From the NCBI GenBank assembly GCA_945869695.1, contig CAMBPV010000005.1:1-64000 (forward strand): a stretch of 64,000 bases of DNA, read 5' to 3'. Numbering within the stretch: the first letter of the stretch is position 1; every line of letters begins with the position of its first letter. Shown one piece after another: positions 28,708 through 37,900 of this stretch. The notes beneath the pieces are model-generated. The model searched no databases, had not been told where the DNA came from, and saw only the letters and a program-made list of their open reading frames with translations. This DNA is from Prosthecobacter debontii (lineage in GTDB: Bacteria; Verrucomicrobiota; Verrucomicrobiia; Verrucomicrobiales; Verrucomicrobiaceae). The position numbers and the translations under genes were made by a program.

Positions 28708-30076
28708 TCGAGCCCGACTCAAGCAATGGCTGGAGAGTGGGGAAGCCCGCCTCCAACCGCTCAGCCTCTCCCAGCGCGAGTTGTGGGAGACTTCGCCTAT
28801 CCCCGTGGGTGATCCAGGGAACTACATTTGCAGTTTCATCGAGATCAAAGGAGCCCTGACGGAGAACGAGTGTGCCACGGCCCTTCAGCGGGTGGTGGAT
28901 CGCCAGGAAGCTCTGCGGATCTCCTTCTTACCCGGGAAAGAGCGCCCCCTGCAACTCGTGCGCTCCACGGCCACTGCGCCTTTGCGATACCGCGAGCTTT
29001 CATCTGAGGAGGCGAAACCCGAATCTCTGGAGGAGGTGCTCAAGGAGACTTACCGCGAGCCGTTCGATCTCATGCAGGGTCCCATTTTCCGGGTGGACAT
29101 GCTCCGCCGAGGCCCGAACGATCACATCCTCGCCTTTGCCATTCATCATGGTGTAGCGGACGGATGGTCACTCGGCGTCTTTGTGCAGGATCTCTGCACC
29201 GCCTACGTGATGGGTCTCACCGGGATGCGGAAAGCCGTTGCTGTCGGCATGATGGGTGTCCCCAACTCTCTCCCGCCAGTGCCGCAGACCTACACCGAGT
29301 GGGCAGCCGCTGAGCGCGCCCTCTGGCCCGCTGCTGAAGTCAGCCAGCGTGCTGATTTTTGGCGATCCCAATTGAAGGGCTCTCGACAGATTTGGTCCCG
29401 GGCAGACGGGACTCCGCATGCCCACGAGCCCCTCCAACGCTGGATCTCCAACATCCCGGCCAATCTGACCCGGGCCGTGAAGGAACTCACCCGAAAAGAG
29501 AGCGCCACCCTGTTCAGCACACTGCTGGCAGCGTTTCAGGTGGCTTTGGGCAAGTGGGCCAACCGAGATGACATCGTCGTGGGCACACCCGTGGCGAATC
29601 GGAACAAGGCATCTGCCAAACAGACCATGGGTTACTTTGCAGGCGTTGTTCCGCTTCGAGGTCAGGTGGACCCCTCACGCGCTTTCTCGGATCACTTGCG
29701 CGCGGTTCATGAAACGGCGATCAACGCTTTTGGCAATGCCATGCCGTTCGCCGAGCTCGCGACTGCCCTAGGCGAGCCCCAGGCCAAAGGACTTCACTCG
29801 ATTTTTGACGTTCGTTTTGCCCTTCAAAATCACCCCACGCCTGATGTCGTGCTGCCACGCATCTCCACCAAATTGCGAATGCGCTCCACTGGAACAGCAC
29901 GTTTTGACCTCGGCTGCGAAATCACGGAGACGGGATCGGATATGGAATTGGTCTGGTTGTTCAAGCCTGGTCTGTTTCCGAGGGCCGATATCACCGCGCT
30001 GGATGCCTTGTTCCTCAGCGTCCTGAGTCAGGTGTGCAAAAATCCGGGTAACCAAAATTCAACGTTAATCGTTTAG
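28694..30076 (+). CDS. Stand-alone condensation/PapA-like acyltransferase domain protein
   Basis: LSLSQRELWETSPIPVGDPGNYI; catalytic FAIHHGVADGWSLG (HHxxxDG); DDIVVGTPVANRNKASAKQTMGYFAGVVPLR. Start overlaps the PKS stop by 14 nt. Confidence 0.9.
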   Translation: MQPDNRARLKQWLESGEARLQPLSLSQRELWETSPIPVGDPGNYICSFIEIKGALTENECATALQRVVDRQEALRISFLPGKERPLQLVRSTATAPLRYRELSSEEAKPESLEEVLKETYREPFDLMQGPIFRVDMLRRGPNDHILAFAIHHGVADGWSLGVFVQDLCTAYVMGLTGMRKAVAVGMMGVPNSLPPVPQTYTEWAAAERALWPAAEVSQRADFWRSQLKGSRQIWSRADGTPHAHEPLQRWISNIPANLTRAVKELTRKESATLFSTLLAAFQVALGKWANRDDIVVGTPVANRNKASAKQTMGYFAGVVPLRGQVDPSRAFSDHLRAVHETAINAFGNAMPFAELATALGEPQAKGLHSIFDVRFALQNHPTPDVVLPRISTKLRMRSTGTARFDLGCEITETGSDMELVWLFKPGLFPRADITALDALFLSVLSQVCKNPGNQNSTLIV

Positions 30077-30081
30077 TCGAT

Positions 30082-31086
30082 ATGACCTCGATCCCGACAG
30101 AGCCGGACCTGAATGAGACAGTGGAGTCCCTGAGGCGCGTGGGAGAGAAGTATCGGGCGATCAACAAGCATTGGATCTCGAAGGCTACTTTTACCTTGAT
30201 CGCCGTATCGCTGGTTCTTTCCCAGATCGGAATCGGATTTGCCGTTTACCAGGGTTCCCTCTGGCTGGGCATTCCGATGGTGATCCTCGCCAGCCACTTC
30301 ATGCATGGTGCGCTGATCGGTTTTCACGAGGCTTCCCACAGTTTGCTGAGGAAAAACCGGCTCCTGAATGACATTGACGGAGTCGTGGCTGGCACCTTGA
30401 GCTTCATGAGCTTCACGCTCTATCGGGTCGCGCACCAGACTCACCACATGCATCTGGCCACCGAGCGTGATGAAGAACTGTGGCCCTTTGTCAAAGTTGA
30501 CTCGCCTCGTTGGTTCCGGTGTTGGATTGCCTTTGTTGAGCTTAATGCAGGCCTCTTTTTCACTCCCTTCCTTTTCGCCCGCATGTTCTTGAGGAAGGAC
30601 TCCTTTATTCGGAACAAAAAGGTCCGTCGCCAGATCTGGGGAGAGTTTGCCATCATGGGCCTTTTCTGGTCGCTCGTGATCAGTGCCGTGGCTTACTGGA
30701 ATGTGTGGACTTACTTTTTCTGGATCTTCTTTGTCCCCGGGTACATTGCCGGGAATCTCCAGAGCTGGAGAAAGTATGTGGAGCATGTAGGCGTCCGAGG
30801 CCACACGGCCAATGGCGCGACGCGGAGCATCGTCTCCCGCAGCTGGGGTGGGCGGTTGCTCTCACTGACGCTGTTGCATGAGCCCTTCCATGCCGTTCAT
30901 CATTGGAAGGCGGGACTCCCGCACGAGGAATTGCCACTGAACGCCGAACTCCTGGCACCCACCGAGAAAGATGATCTGCCCATCTTCCCGAACTATCGCA
31001 GCGCGATCAAAGATTTACTCCGCAATCTCTCCGACCCTCGCACGGGCAGCCACTGGCCCGAATCAAAAGCGGAAACAATCTCCTAG
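30082..31086 (+). CDS. Membrane fatty acid desaturase-like protein
   Basis: Three His boxes: HEASH, HQTHH, HAVHH, interspersed with TM segments. Confidence 0.85.
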   Translation: MTSIPTEPDLNETVESLRRVGEKYRAINKHWISKATFTLIAVSLVLSQIGIGFAVYQGSLWLGIPMVILASHFMHGALIGFHEASHSLLRKNRLLNDIDGVVAGTLSFMSFTLYRVAHQTHHMHLATERDEELWPFVKVDSPRWFRCWIAFVELNAGLFFTPFLFARMFLRKDSFIRNKKVRRQIWGEFAIMGLFWSLVISAVAYWNVWTYFFWIFFVPGYIAGNLQSWRKYVEHVGVRGHTANGATRSIVSRSWGGRLLSLTLLHEPFHAVHHWKAGLPHEELPLNAELLAPTEKDDLPIFPNYRSAIKDLLRNLSDPRTGSHWPESKAETIS

Positions 31087-31118
31087 AGCGGACGGCAAAC
31101 AGGGTGTATCAAATCACC

Positions 31119-31841
31119 ATGGTTGAGACCGTTAAGAATGGCCAAGGAACCTTGGTCTATGAGGCAGTCGGCCTGAAGAAGCACTATGATGGCGGTAAAG
31201 TTGCCGCCCTGAGAGGTGTGGATCTTCAGATCCGGCAGGGTGAATTTGTCGCCATCGTCGGTCCCAGCGGCTGTGGGAAAAGCACGCTGCTTCAAATGCT
31301 GGGCTCCCTGGCGACCGCGAGTGAAGGTGTGCTGAACTACCGGGGCCAGTCCATCGCCGACATGGCGGATCCCTCGGAGTATCGCGCTCACGAGATCGGG
31401 TTCGTATTCCAATCCTTCCATCTGCTCCCCACTTTCACCGTCGCGGAGAACGTCCAGATTCCGATGTTTGAAGGTGGCAGCTCTCGTGCTCAAAGAATCG
31501 AGAGAGCCACAGAACTCCTTCGCTCAGTCGGACTGGAGCATCGACTGACTCACTTTCCTTCCGAACTCTCCGGTGGCGAAAGGCAGCGCGTGGCGATCGC
31601 CCGTGGACTGGCTAACAAACCCACCGTGGTGCTGGCTGACGAGCCCACCGGAAATCTGGATAGTGTCAATGCCAAGCAAATCATTGAGTTGCTCTTGAAG
31701 TTACACCGCGATCTGGGCGTAACGCTTGTGCTAGTCACTCACGATTTAGCCATTGCCGATCTTGCCACTCGAACGATCCGAATGAAAGATGGCCGGGTCA
31801 TATCCGATAGCGGCGTCACACCTCCCACTGACTCACCTTAA
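31119..31841 (+). CDS. ABC transporter ATPase, LolD/MacB-type
   Basis: GPSGCGKSTLLQMLGSL (Walker A), LSGGERQRVAIARGLANKPTVVLADEPTGNLDS; likely start 31119 (MVETVKNGQ). Confidence 0.9.
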   Translation: MVETVKNGQGTLVYEAVGLKKHYDGGKVAALRGVDLQIRQGEFVAIVGPSGCGKSTLLQMLGSLATASEGVLNYRGQSIADMADPSEYRAHEIGFVFQSFHLLPTFTVAENVQIPMFEGGSSRAQRIERATELLRSVGLEHRLTHFPSELSGGERQRVAIARGLANKPTVVLADEPTGNLDSVNAKQIIELLLKLHRDLGVTLVLVTHDLAIADLATRTIRMKDGRVISDSGVTPPTDSP

Positions 31842-32957
31842 ATGACATTCTTCACCATCGTGGTCCGCGGCCTCATTCGTCGCCCCGTGCGCACAGGCCT
31901 GACTCTTGTCGGCATCTCCATCGGCATCGCTGCCGTCGTAGCTCTTGTCGGAATGGCTTGGGGATACGAAAAGAGCATTGAGAAACAACTCGATGTGATC
32001 GGCGTCGATCTGCTCGTCAGCAACATGAGCGCCGGCATCATGCCGAAGGTTTTTGATGAGAAGATCCAAGAAAAAATCGCCAAGCTCCCGCACGTCGCTG
32101 AAACAACGTCTGTTTTGATGCAACTCTTGAGCATCGAGGATGCGCCAATGATGATGGTGTCCGGCCGTGAGTGGGGCGGGTTTACCTGGAACAAACTCAA
32201 AATCGTCGAAGGACGGATGCCGAAAGACGGATCGGAACAGGCCGTGGTGCTCGGGACACTGGCCGCCGAAGTTCTCAAGAAGAAGGTCGGTGACACGGTG
32301 CAGGTGGAGACCTCTGAGTTGGCGGTGGTGGGGATTGTCGATGGCGGCGCAGTCGTGGAAAACGGAGCCATCATCCTTCCGATTTCTGTGATGCAGGAGG
32401 CGACAGGGAATCAAGGACGCATCAATTTTGTCGATATCCGACTTACGCCGAATACTCCGAAGCAAACTGTGGAAGAATTGGGCAAGCAAATCCAAGTCAT
32501 CTTCCCTGAAGGTCGCGCCCGTGATGCGAGCGAAGTGGTGAGCGCCAATCAGGGTTTCCGCATCGCACGCGCCATGAGTTGGAGCACCTCTCTTTTGGCC
32601 ATCGTGGTGGGAGTTCTCGGCGTGATGAATACCATGCTGATGACCGTCTTTGAGCGCACGCATGAGATCGGTATCCTTCTCGCCGTCGGATGGAAAAGGA
32701 GGCGCATCGTTTATATGGTTCTTTGTGAATCAGCTCTCCTCGGATTCCTCGGCGGTGTCACGGGTGTCACACTGGGTGCTCTGGGGCTCAAAATTTTGGA
32801 GTTCACGCCGGCCATTCGTGGCTTGCTGGAGCCCGACCTCAGTCCGAAGCTGATGCTCATTTCCGTTGCGATTGCCGTCGTGGTCGGGGTGATCAGCGGC
32901 CTCTATCCGGCATGGCGGAGTTCCCGTCTTTCGCCAAGCCTCGCTATCCACGGCTAG
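31842..32957 (+). CDS. FtsX/LolE/MacB-type ABC permease
   Basis: VRGLIRRPVRTGLTLVGISIGIAAVVALVGMA; MNTMLMTVFERTHEIGILLAVGWKRRRI; starts immediately after the ATPase stop codon. Confidence 0.88.
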   Translation: MTFFTIVVRGLIRRPVRTGLTLVGISIGIAAVVALVGMAWGYEKSIEKQLDVIGVDLLVSNMSAGIMPKVFDEKIQEKIAKLPHVAETTSVLMQLLSIEDAPMMMVSGREWGGFTWNKLKIVEGRMPKDGSEQAVVLGTLAAEVLKKKVGDTVQVETSELAVVGIVDGGAVVENGAIILPISVMQEATGNQGRINFVDIRLTPNTPKQTVEELGKQIQVIFPEGRARDASEVVSANQGFRIARAMSWSTSLLAIVVGVLGVMNTMLMTVFERTHEIGILLAVGWKRRRIVYMVLCESALLGFLGGVTGVTLGALGLKILEFTPAIRGLLEPDLSPKLMLISVAIAVVVGVISGLYPAWRSSRLSPSLAIHG

Positions 32958-32975
32958 CTTTAACCCGAGATCATC

Positions 32976-33785
32976 ATGCACAACCACACCGCTTTTTTTC
33001 GATTCGTCTGCCTGAGCGTTGCGCTCGTTTTCCCCCAACTCCACGCGCAGGAGGCTGTGCCCGACGCGAAGGAACTCGCCGCCCGTCTCAGTGCCAATGT
33101 CCTGGATGGCTCCTCTTTGGTGAGACTGAAAATGGAGGTCAAAAAGAGCGGCGGTGAAAAGGTGACTCTCCAACTGCAAGTGAAGGCCCGCAGGACTAAC
33201 GCCTCCTCCGAGGTGATGTATCAAGTCCTCTGGCCCAAAGATCGGAAAGGCGAATCTTTTCTCGTCAAGAAATCGGCAGGGGGCTCTCCATCAGGCTCCG
33301 TTTTCGTGCCGCCCGATGCTGTGTCCGCCATCACCTCGGATAAAATGAAGGGCGGGGCATTTGGAAGCGATTTGGCCTATGAAGATCTCGTGGGTAACTT
33401 TTTCGGCTGGCCTCAGCAGGCCATGGTGGGCACAGAGGTCATCGATCGTGTGCCTTGTCAGATTCTTGAATCCAAGCCAGGAAAAGGAGACCACTCAAGC
33501 TACTCCCATGTTCGCAGTTGGATCGATATGAAACGGATGGTCCCTCTAAAGATCGAGAAGTATTCCTCCGGCGGCCAAGTGGTTAGCAGGATCGACACCA
33601 CTCGGGTGGCCGAGGATGATGCGAATCGAAAGGTGCCCGCCAGTCTCACGCTTCAGCGTGCTGGGCAGAACTCGGTCACCGAAATCGAGGGCTCCAACAT
33701 CCGACATGATGTGTCGTTTTCCGACGCTGACTTTAGCGTCGAGGGGCTTCGTGCATCGTCTGCCTCGGGGTCAAAAACCAACTAG
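32976..33785 (+). CDS. LolA-like outer membrane lipoprotein-sorting protein
   Basis: Signal peptide then VMYQVLWPKDRKGESFLVKKSAGG, YEDLVGNFFGWPQQAMVGTEVIDRVPCQILESKP; typical of LolA-like carriers. Confidence 0.8.
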   Translation: MHNHTAFFRFVCLSVALVFPQLHAQEAVPDAKELAARLSANVLDGSSLVRLKMEVKKSGGEKVTLQLQVKARRTNASSEVMYQVLWPKDRKGESFLVKKSAGGSPSGSVFVPPDAVSAITSDKMKGGAFGSDLAYEDLVGNFFGWPQQAMVGTEVIDRVPCQILESKPGKGDHSSYSHVRSWIDMKRMVPLKIEKYSSGGQVVSRIDTTRVAEDDANRKVPASLTLQRAGQNSVTEIEGSNIRHDVSFSDADFSVEGLRASSASGSKTN

Positions 33786-33815
33786 TTTTTTTCAGCCAGA
33801 TTTAGACGCAGGATC

Positions 33816-34922
33816 ATGCACAACCTCAAGCCCATGGATGCGGTCTCCGCATTGTATTCCGGTGACAACCACGAATTGTCCTCGGCCATCGTCAATAGCC
33901 TGAGCCAGGCCATTTTTGAGGGCAATGAAATCAAACCCGCAGGGAAGCTGAAGCAGGCTCTGGCGCGCGTGTCCCACCGCGTCATGCAGTGGACGACGCG
34001 CACCGACACGACTCAGGATCCCTCTGGGTCAGAGATCACCCTTTTTAGCAACCGTTTGCTCGAAAGATCCAAGCATCCTTACGCCAAGGCGCTTCTCAAT
34101 TCATCCTGCGGCGAAAATGTAGCGCTGGTCGAAGGTGGGGACCCCATGAACGGCCCCTACATGATGATCTCCCCGGAGATCCGGAAGAACTGCGGCGTTT
34201 GGGACCGCCTTTTCTTCGACTCCGTACAGTCCAGGGATGTGCAGTCACGAATCATCTGGGAAACTCAAGCCACCTACCACGCTGCCAAACGCTGGCTGGA
34301 GCAAGGGGCACCGGTTCGGCTAAAAGCCGTCGCGGCAGGCACGGGACTCAGCATGATGCTCGTCTATGACAAACTGGTGAGCGATGGCTTTGACCCGAAA
34401 CTGATCACGGCAAGAATCACCGACCGGGATCAGGCGAACATCAATAAGGCAAACCGCCTTCTTGATGCCCTGGCGAGGGTGAGGAATCCGAAACTGGGCA
34501 GTGACTGGAGAAGCGGAATCACGGCAGTAGCTGAGGACATTTTCGCCCCGGATGCCGAAGCGGGAGAGCAATACGATGTGGTCACTGCGATCGGCATTCT
34601 CGAATACTTTCATGGTTGTTCCTCCACGACCACTCACGAGAGGCTCAAACTGGAGCCCCCCTCAAACTCCGTGACCGCTCACGATCTCGTGCAGAGGCTG
34701 ACCTCGATGGCATCAGATCGTGCCCACCTGATCGTCAATACGTACAAGGATCACTCCAGCACTCGCATCTTGGAACTCTTCGGGAAGCGGTTTGTTTATC
34801 GGAGTCCGGATGACATTCAATCTCTCCTCGCATCTGCCGACTTCCGGCCCCACCGAATCGCGGGCTCAGGACACATTTACGACGTCAAAGTGTACGAAAA
34901 GAATCAACTCAAAAACCAGTAG
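33816..34922 (+). CDS. Class I SAM-dependent methyltransferase-like protein
   Basis: VRLKAVAAGTGLSMMLVYDKL, followed by EQYDVVTAIGILEYF and AHLIVNTYK; Rossmann-like organisation. Confidence 0.65.
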   Translation: MHNLKPMDAVSALYSGDNHELSSAIVNSLSQAIFEGNEIKPAGKLKQALARVSHRVMQWTTRTDTTQDPSGSEITLFSNRLLERSKHPYAKALLNSSCGENVALVEGGDPMNGPYMMISPEIRKNCGVWDRLFFDSVQSRDVQSRIIWETQATYHAAKRWLEQGAPVRLKAVAAGTGLSMMLVYDKLVSDGFDPKLITARITDRDQANINKANRLLDALARVRNPKLGSDWRSGITAVAEDIFAPDAEAGEQYDVVTAIGILEYFHGCSSTTTHERLKLEPPSNSVTAHDLVQRLTSMASDRAHLIVNTYKDHSSTRILELFGKRFVYRSPDDIQSLLASADFRPHRIAGSGHIYDVKVYEKNQLKNQ

Positions 34923-34925
34923 CCC

Positions 34926-37900
34926 TTGGCGATCTGGAAAAGTTCGATTCCTTGCCTTCACATTCAGATTCGAAACTCCTTCATGGAAGCAGCGCCCCAG
35001 TCACCAGTGCCCAGTGCGAGTTCTTGTTCGACTGCGACGGGTGAGAAGCGCCCCTACCGAGTGTTCTCGTTCCCCGGAGCAGGCTTCGACACAGTGATGC
35101 AAATGGGAGTCGTGCACGCGCTTCTGGTCACCCGACGGAAACCACCTGAAATGGTCGGAGGCATCTCCGTCGGAGCCATCACCGCCGCAGCACTCGGGGA
35201 AGTCCTCCAAGCCAACGCGGGGCAACACGCCTCTGCTGCTGATGATGAGGAAGTTCGGGTGGCACGATTCAGTGATCTGCTGGAGGCCTTTCGCAATGCC
35301 CCCTCAACCGTCCTCAAAGGCGTCTTTCCAGATCCTCTTGAGACCAATGCGGCTCATGCGCTGAAGCCGGTCGAACTGCCCCGCCACTTTAAAGAAGAGC
35401 GGGATAGCCGGGAGGATGCAGCGGCCAGTCGGACGGGCGTGATTCGATTGTTCAATCATCTCATTCGAGTGCGGTTGACCGTGAAAGTCTTTGCTCAGTT
35501 ATCCCGGGTGATGATGGGTTGGAAATCCGTAGCCGAAGCGAACTGGCAACACAAAGGGGTGACCCGCCTCCGATTGATCGGGCGTCTTTGGTTTCTCGTG
35601 ACGGTCAATATTTTATCCCTCGCCATGCCTGTCAGTTTGATCGCGAGGATCGAGCTCTGTGAGCTTCTTGGCATCAATGGTAAAGCCAACTCGCGAGGTG
35701 TGGAAGCAGGACACATCATTTTTAACCGCTGGGCATGGTTCAGGCTCGCACGTGAGTTCCTGCTTTGGTTGTTCCTGGGGTTCTTCCCTCTCTTGTTCAC
35801 CATCACGGTCATCCCCGCGCTGCTTCTTTGGGGAGGGGCTACATTTCTGAGTATTCAGTTACCCACTTGGATCGCAGCCGCGAGTTGGACCAGTGCGGTC
35901 GTCACTTTAACCTTTGTGGCTTCCCTCGTTGCTTGGGGCTCTCTCATGTTCAGAAAGACGCTCTTCTCTGACATTCTGAAGCACTACCACATTTACAATG
36001 ATCTGGGCGACTCCTACTCATTGAAGGAGGTGCTCGTGCAAAGCTTTGACCCCACTTACTTTGGTGAGTTCAACTTTGACGACAGTGTTCGGCGAGCGCT
36101 GAAACATGAAAAGCCATCCCCGGGTGGCTGTAGCAACAAGAAGTCGCTCCAGTCTTATGCTGAGCCCAAGAGAGGCCGAAACGGAGTGAGAGTGGTGCCA
36201 CTGGCGGCGAATCTGGGCTCCGGAAGACTGGAATCGATTCCGGCCGAGACCTCTGTGGTCGACGCGTTGATGTGCGCCTGTGCGATGGTTCCTTTTTTCA
36301 GGGGACAGTCCATCCTGAAGAATGGCAGCTCGGCCACTTTCATCGACGGCATCAGTGTGTCGAATGATCCGATCATGCCGGTCCTCGAAGAGGCCTGTAA
36401 GCACATCACCAAAAAGGCCGATTCTCAATGGGACTATGTGCGAATCATCTCGGTGCCGCTCTTGCCGCTCAAGCAGGAGAAACCGCACGCTCAAAGTGAA
36501 CCCTACACCGGACTGGTCGATGTGACATTGCGCGCGCGGGAGCTCAAGCGCTTTCAGGACATGCTTCTCGATAAGAGCCTGATCGACCGCGTCAGTCGCG
36601 CCCTCGGAGGTAAAACGGTGACCCTCACCAATGAATCAGGTGGGCATGAGACCTTCTTCCCGACCAAGGTCAGGCTGGTGGCACCGGAGCGGACCCACCA
36701 GCTCAGTCTGCGGATGATGCAGGCCGGCTCTGCGGCAGAACGTCGAGAACTGATCGACTCTGCGGTTGCGGACGGCTGCCGTGCGATGATCGAGCGCCTC
36801 GTCACCGATGCCATGCCGGATACTCGGACATTGGAAGAGAGGCGCCTTCTTCTCGAGCCTGATGAAGAACCGACTGACGAATGGCCGCACCGGGATGAAT
36901 CCAAAACAGACACCCTCCGTGCAGCTGTGGAGTCCCTTCGAAACTCGGGCCAGACTTTTAGCCAACCTGACGGAACCGAGTATGTTTCTTGCCGCAGGCT
37001 GATGGCGGCCTGGGGAGGAATGAGTGCACTCCCCGGGGGCGATCCCGTTGACGCCGTGAATCTCCTGCCAGGCCCCGGCGTTTCCGAAATCTGCCGCTGC
37101 TGCATTTCATGCAATGCAAAAACCGGCGACGACGGAGTCCAGCACCGGGAACTTAGGCAGCACATTCGACTCCCTCGTGCTAACTCGGTGCACATACCTT
37201 CGCCAGTCGAACCCGTGGAAGAGATCAAAGGTCCTGCCGTGGTCTTCCTTTTCAGCGGCGGCGTCTTCCGCGGTGTCTTTCAGATAGGCTTTTCCAATGC
37301 GGTGAGTGAACTGGGCATTCAGCCAGACGTCGTGGCAGGGTCATCCGTTGGGACGATTGTCGGCGCTTTAACGGGCCGGGTTTTCCAGAAGCCAGCGGGT
37401 CAAAGTTTGGTCGAGAGACAAAGACACATCCGCCGTTTGGCTGCCACCTTTTTGACCATCGACCGTTTTGTTCTGACGGATCGCTTTGCCGACTTCATCC
37501 GCCATTTCTCAGTTCATGCCTCATCGGCTGACTTCTCACTTCACGATCTCGATCTGGTTTTCCGCAGGTATGAGAAGGATTCAGGCTTCCACTTTGGACG
37601 TCGTGCGCGCCGAGTCTTTTCAGGTATCGAGCGACTCCTTTACACTAGCCCTTTTGAATTGCTTGAATTGGCGCAGTCACTGCGCGGAGGCGACCTGCAA
37701 AAAGCAGCCAAGCTCTCCAAAAAACTGGCTCAGGACATGGTCGATCGATACGGAGTGGGCCTCGAGTTGCTCGGACCCGAGCCCCTCCAGCAGCTCATTG
37801 ACGGTTTCGTTTTTGATGGGAAGTCCGAGCCCAGTACTCGGCTCGATTACTTCGGATTCCCCATTATTGGCACCACGACTAATCTCACGCTGGGAAAACT

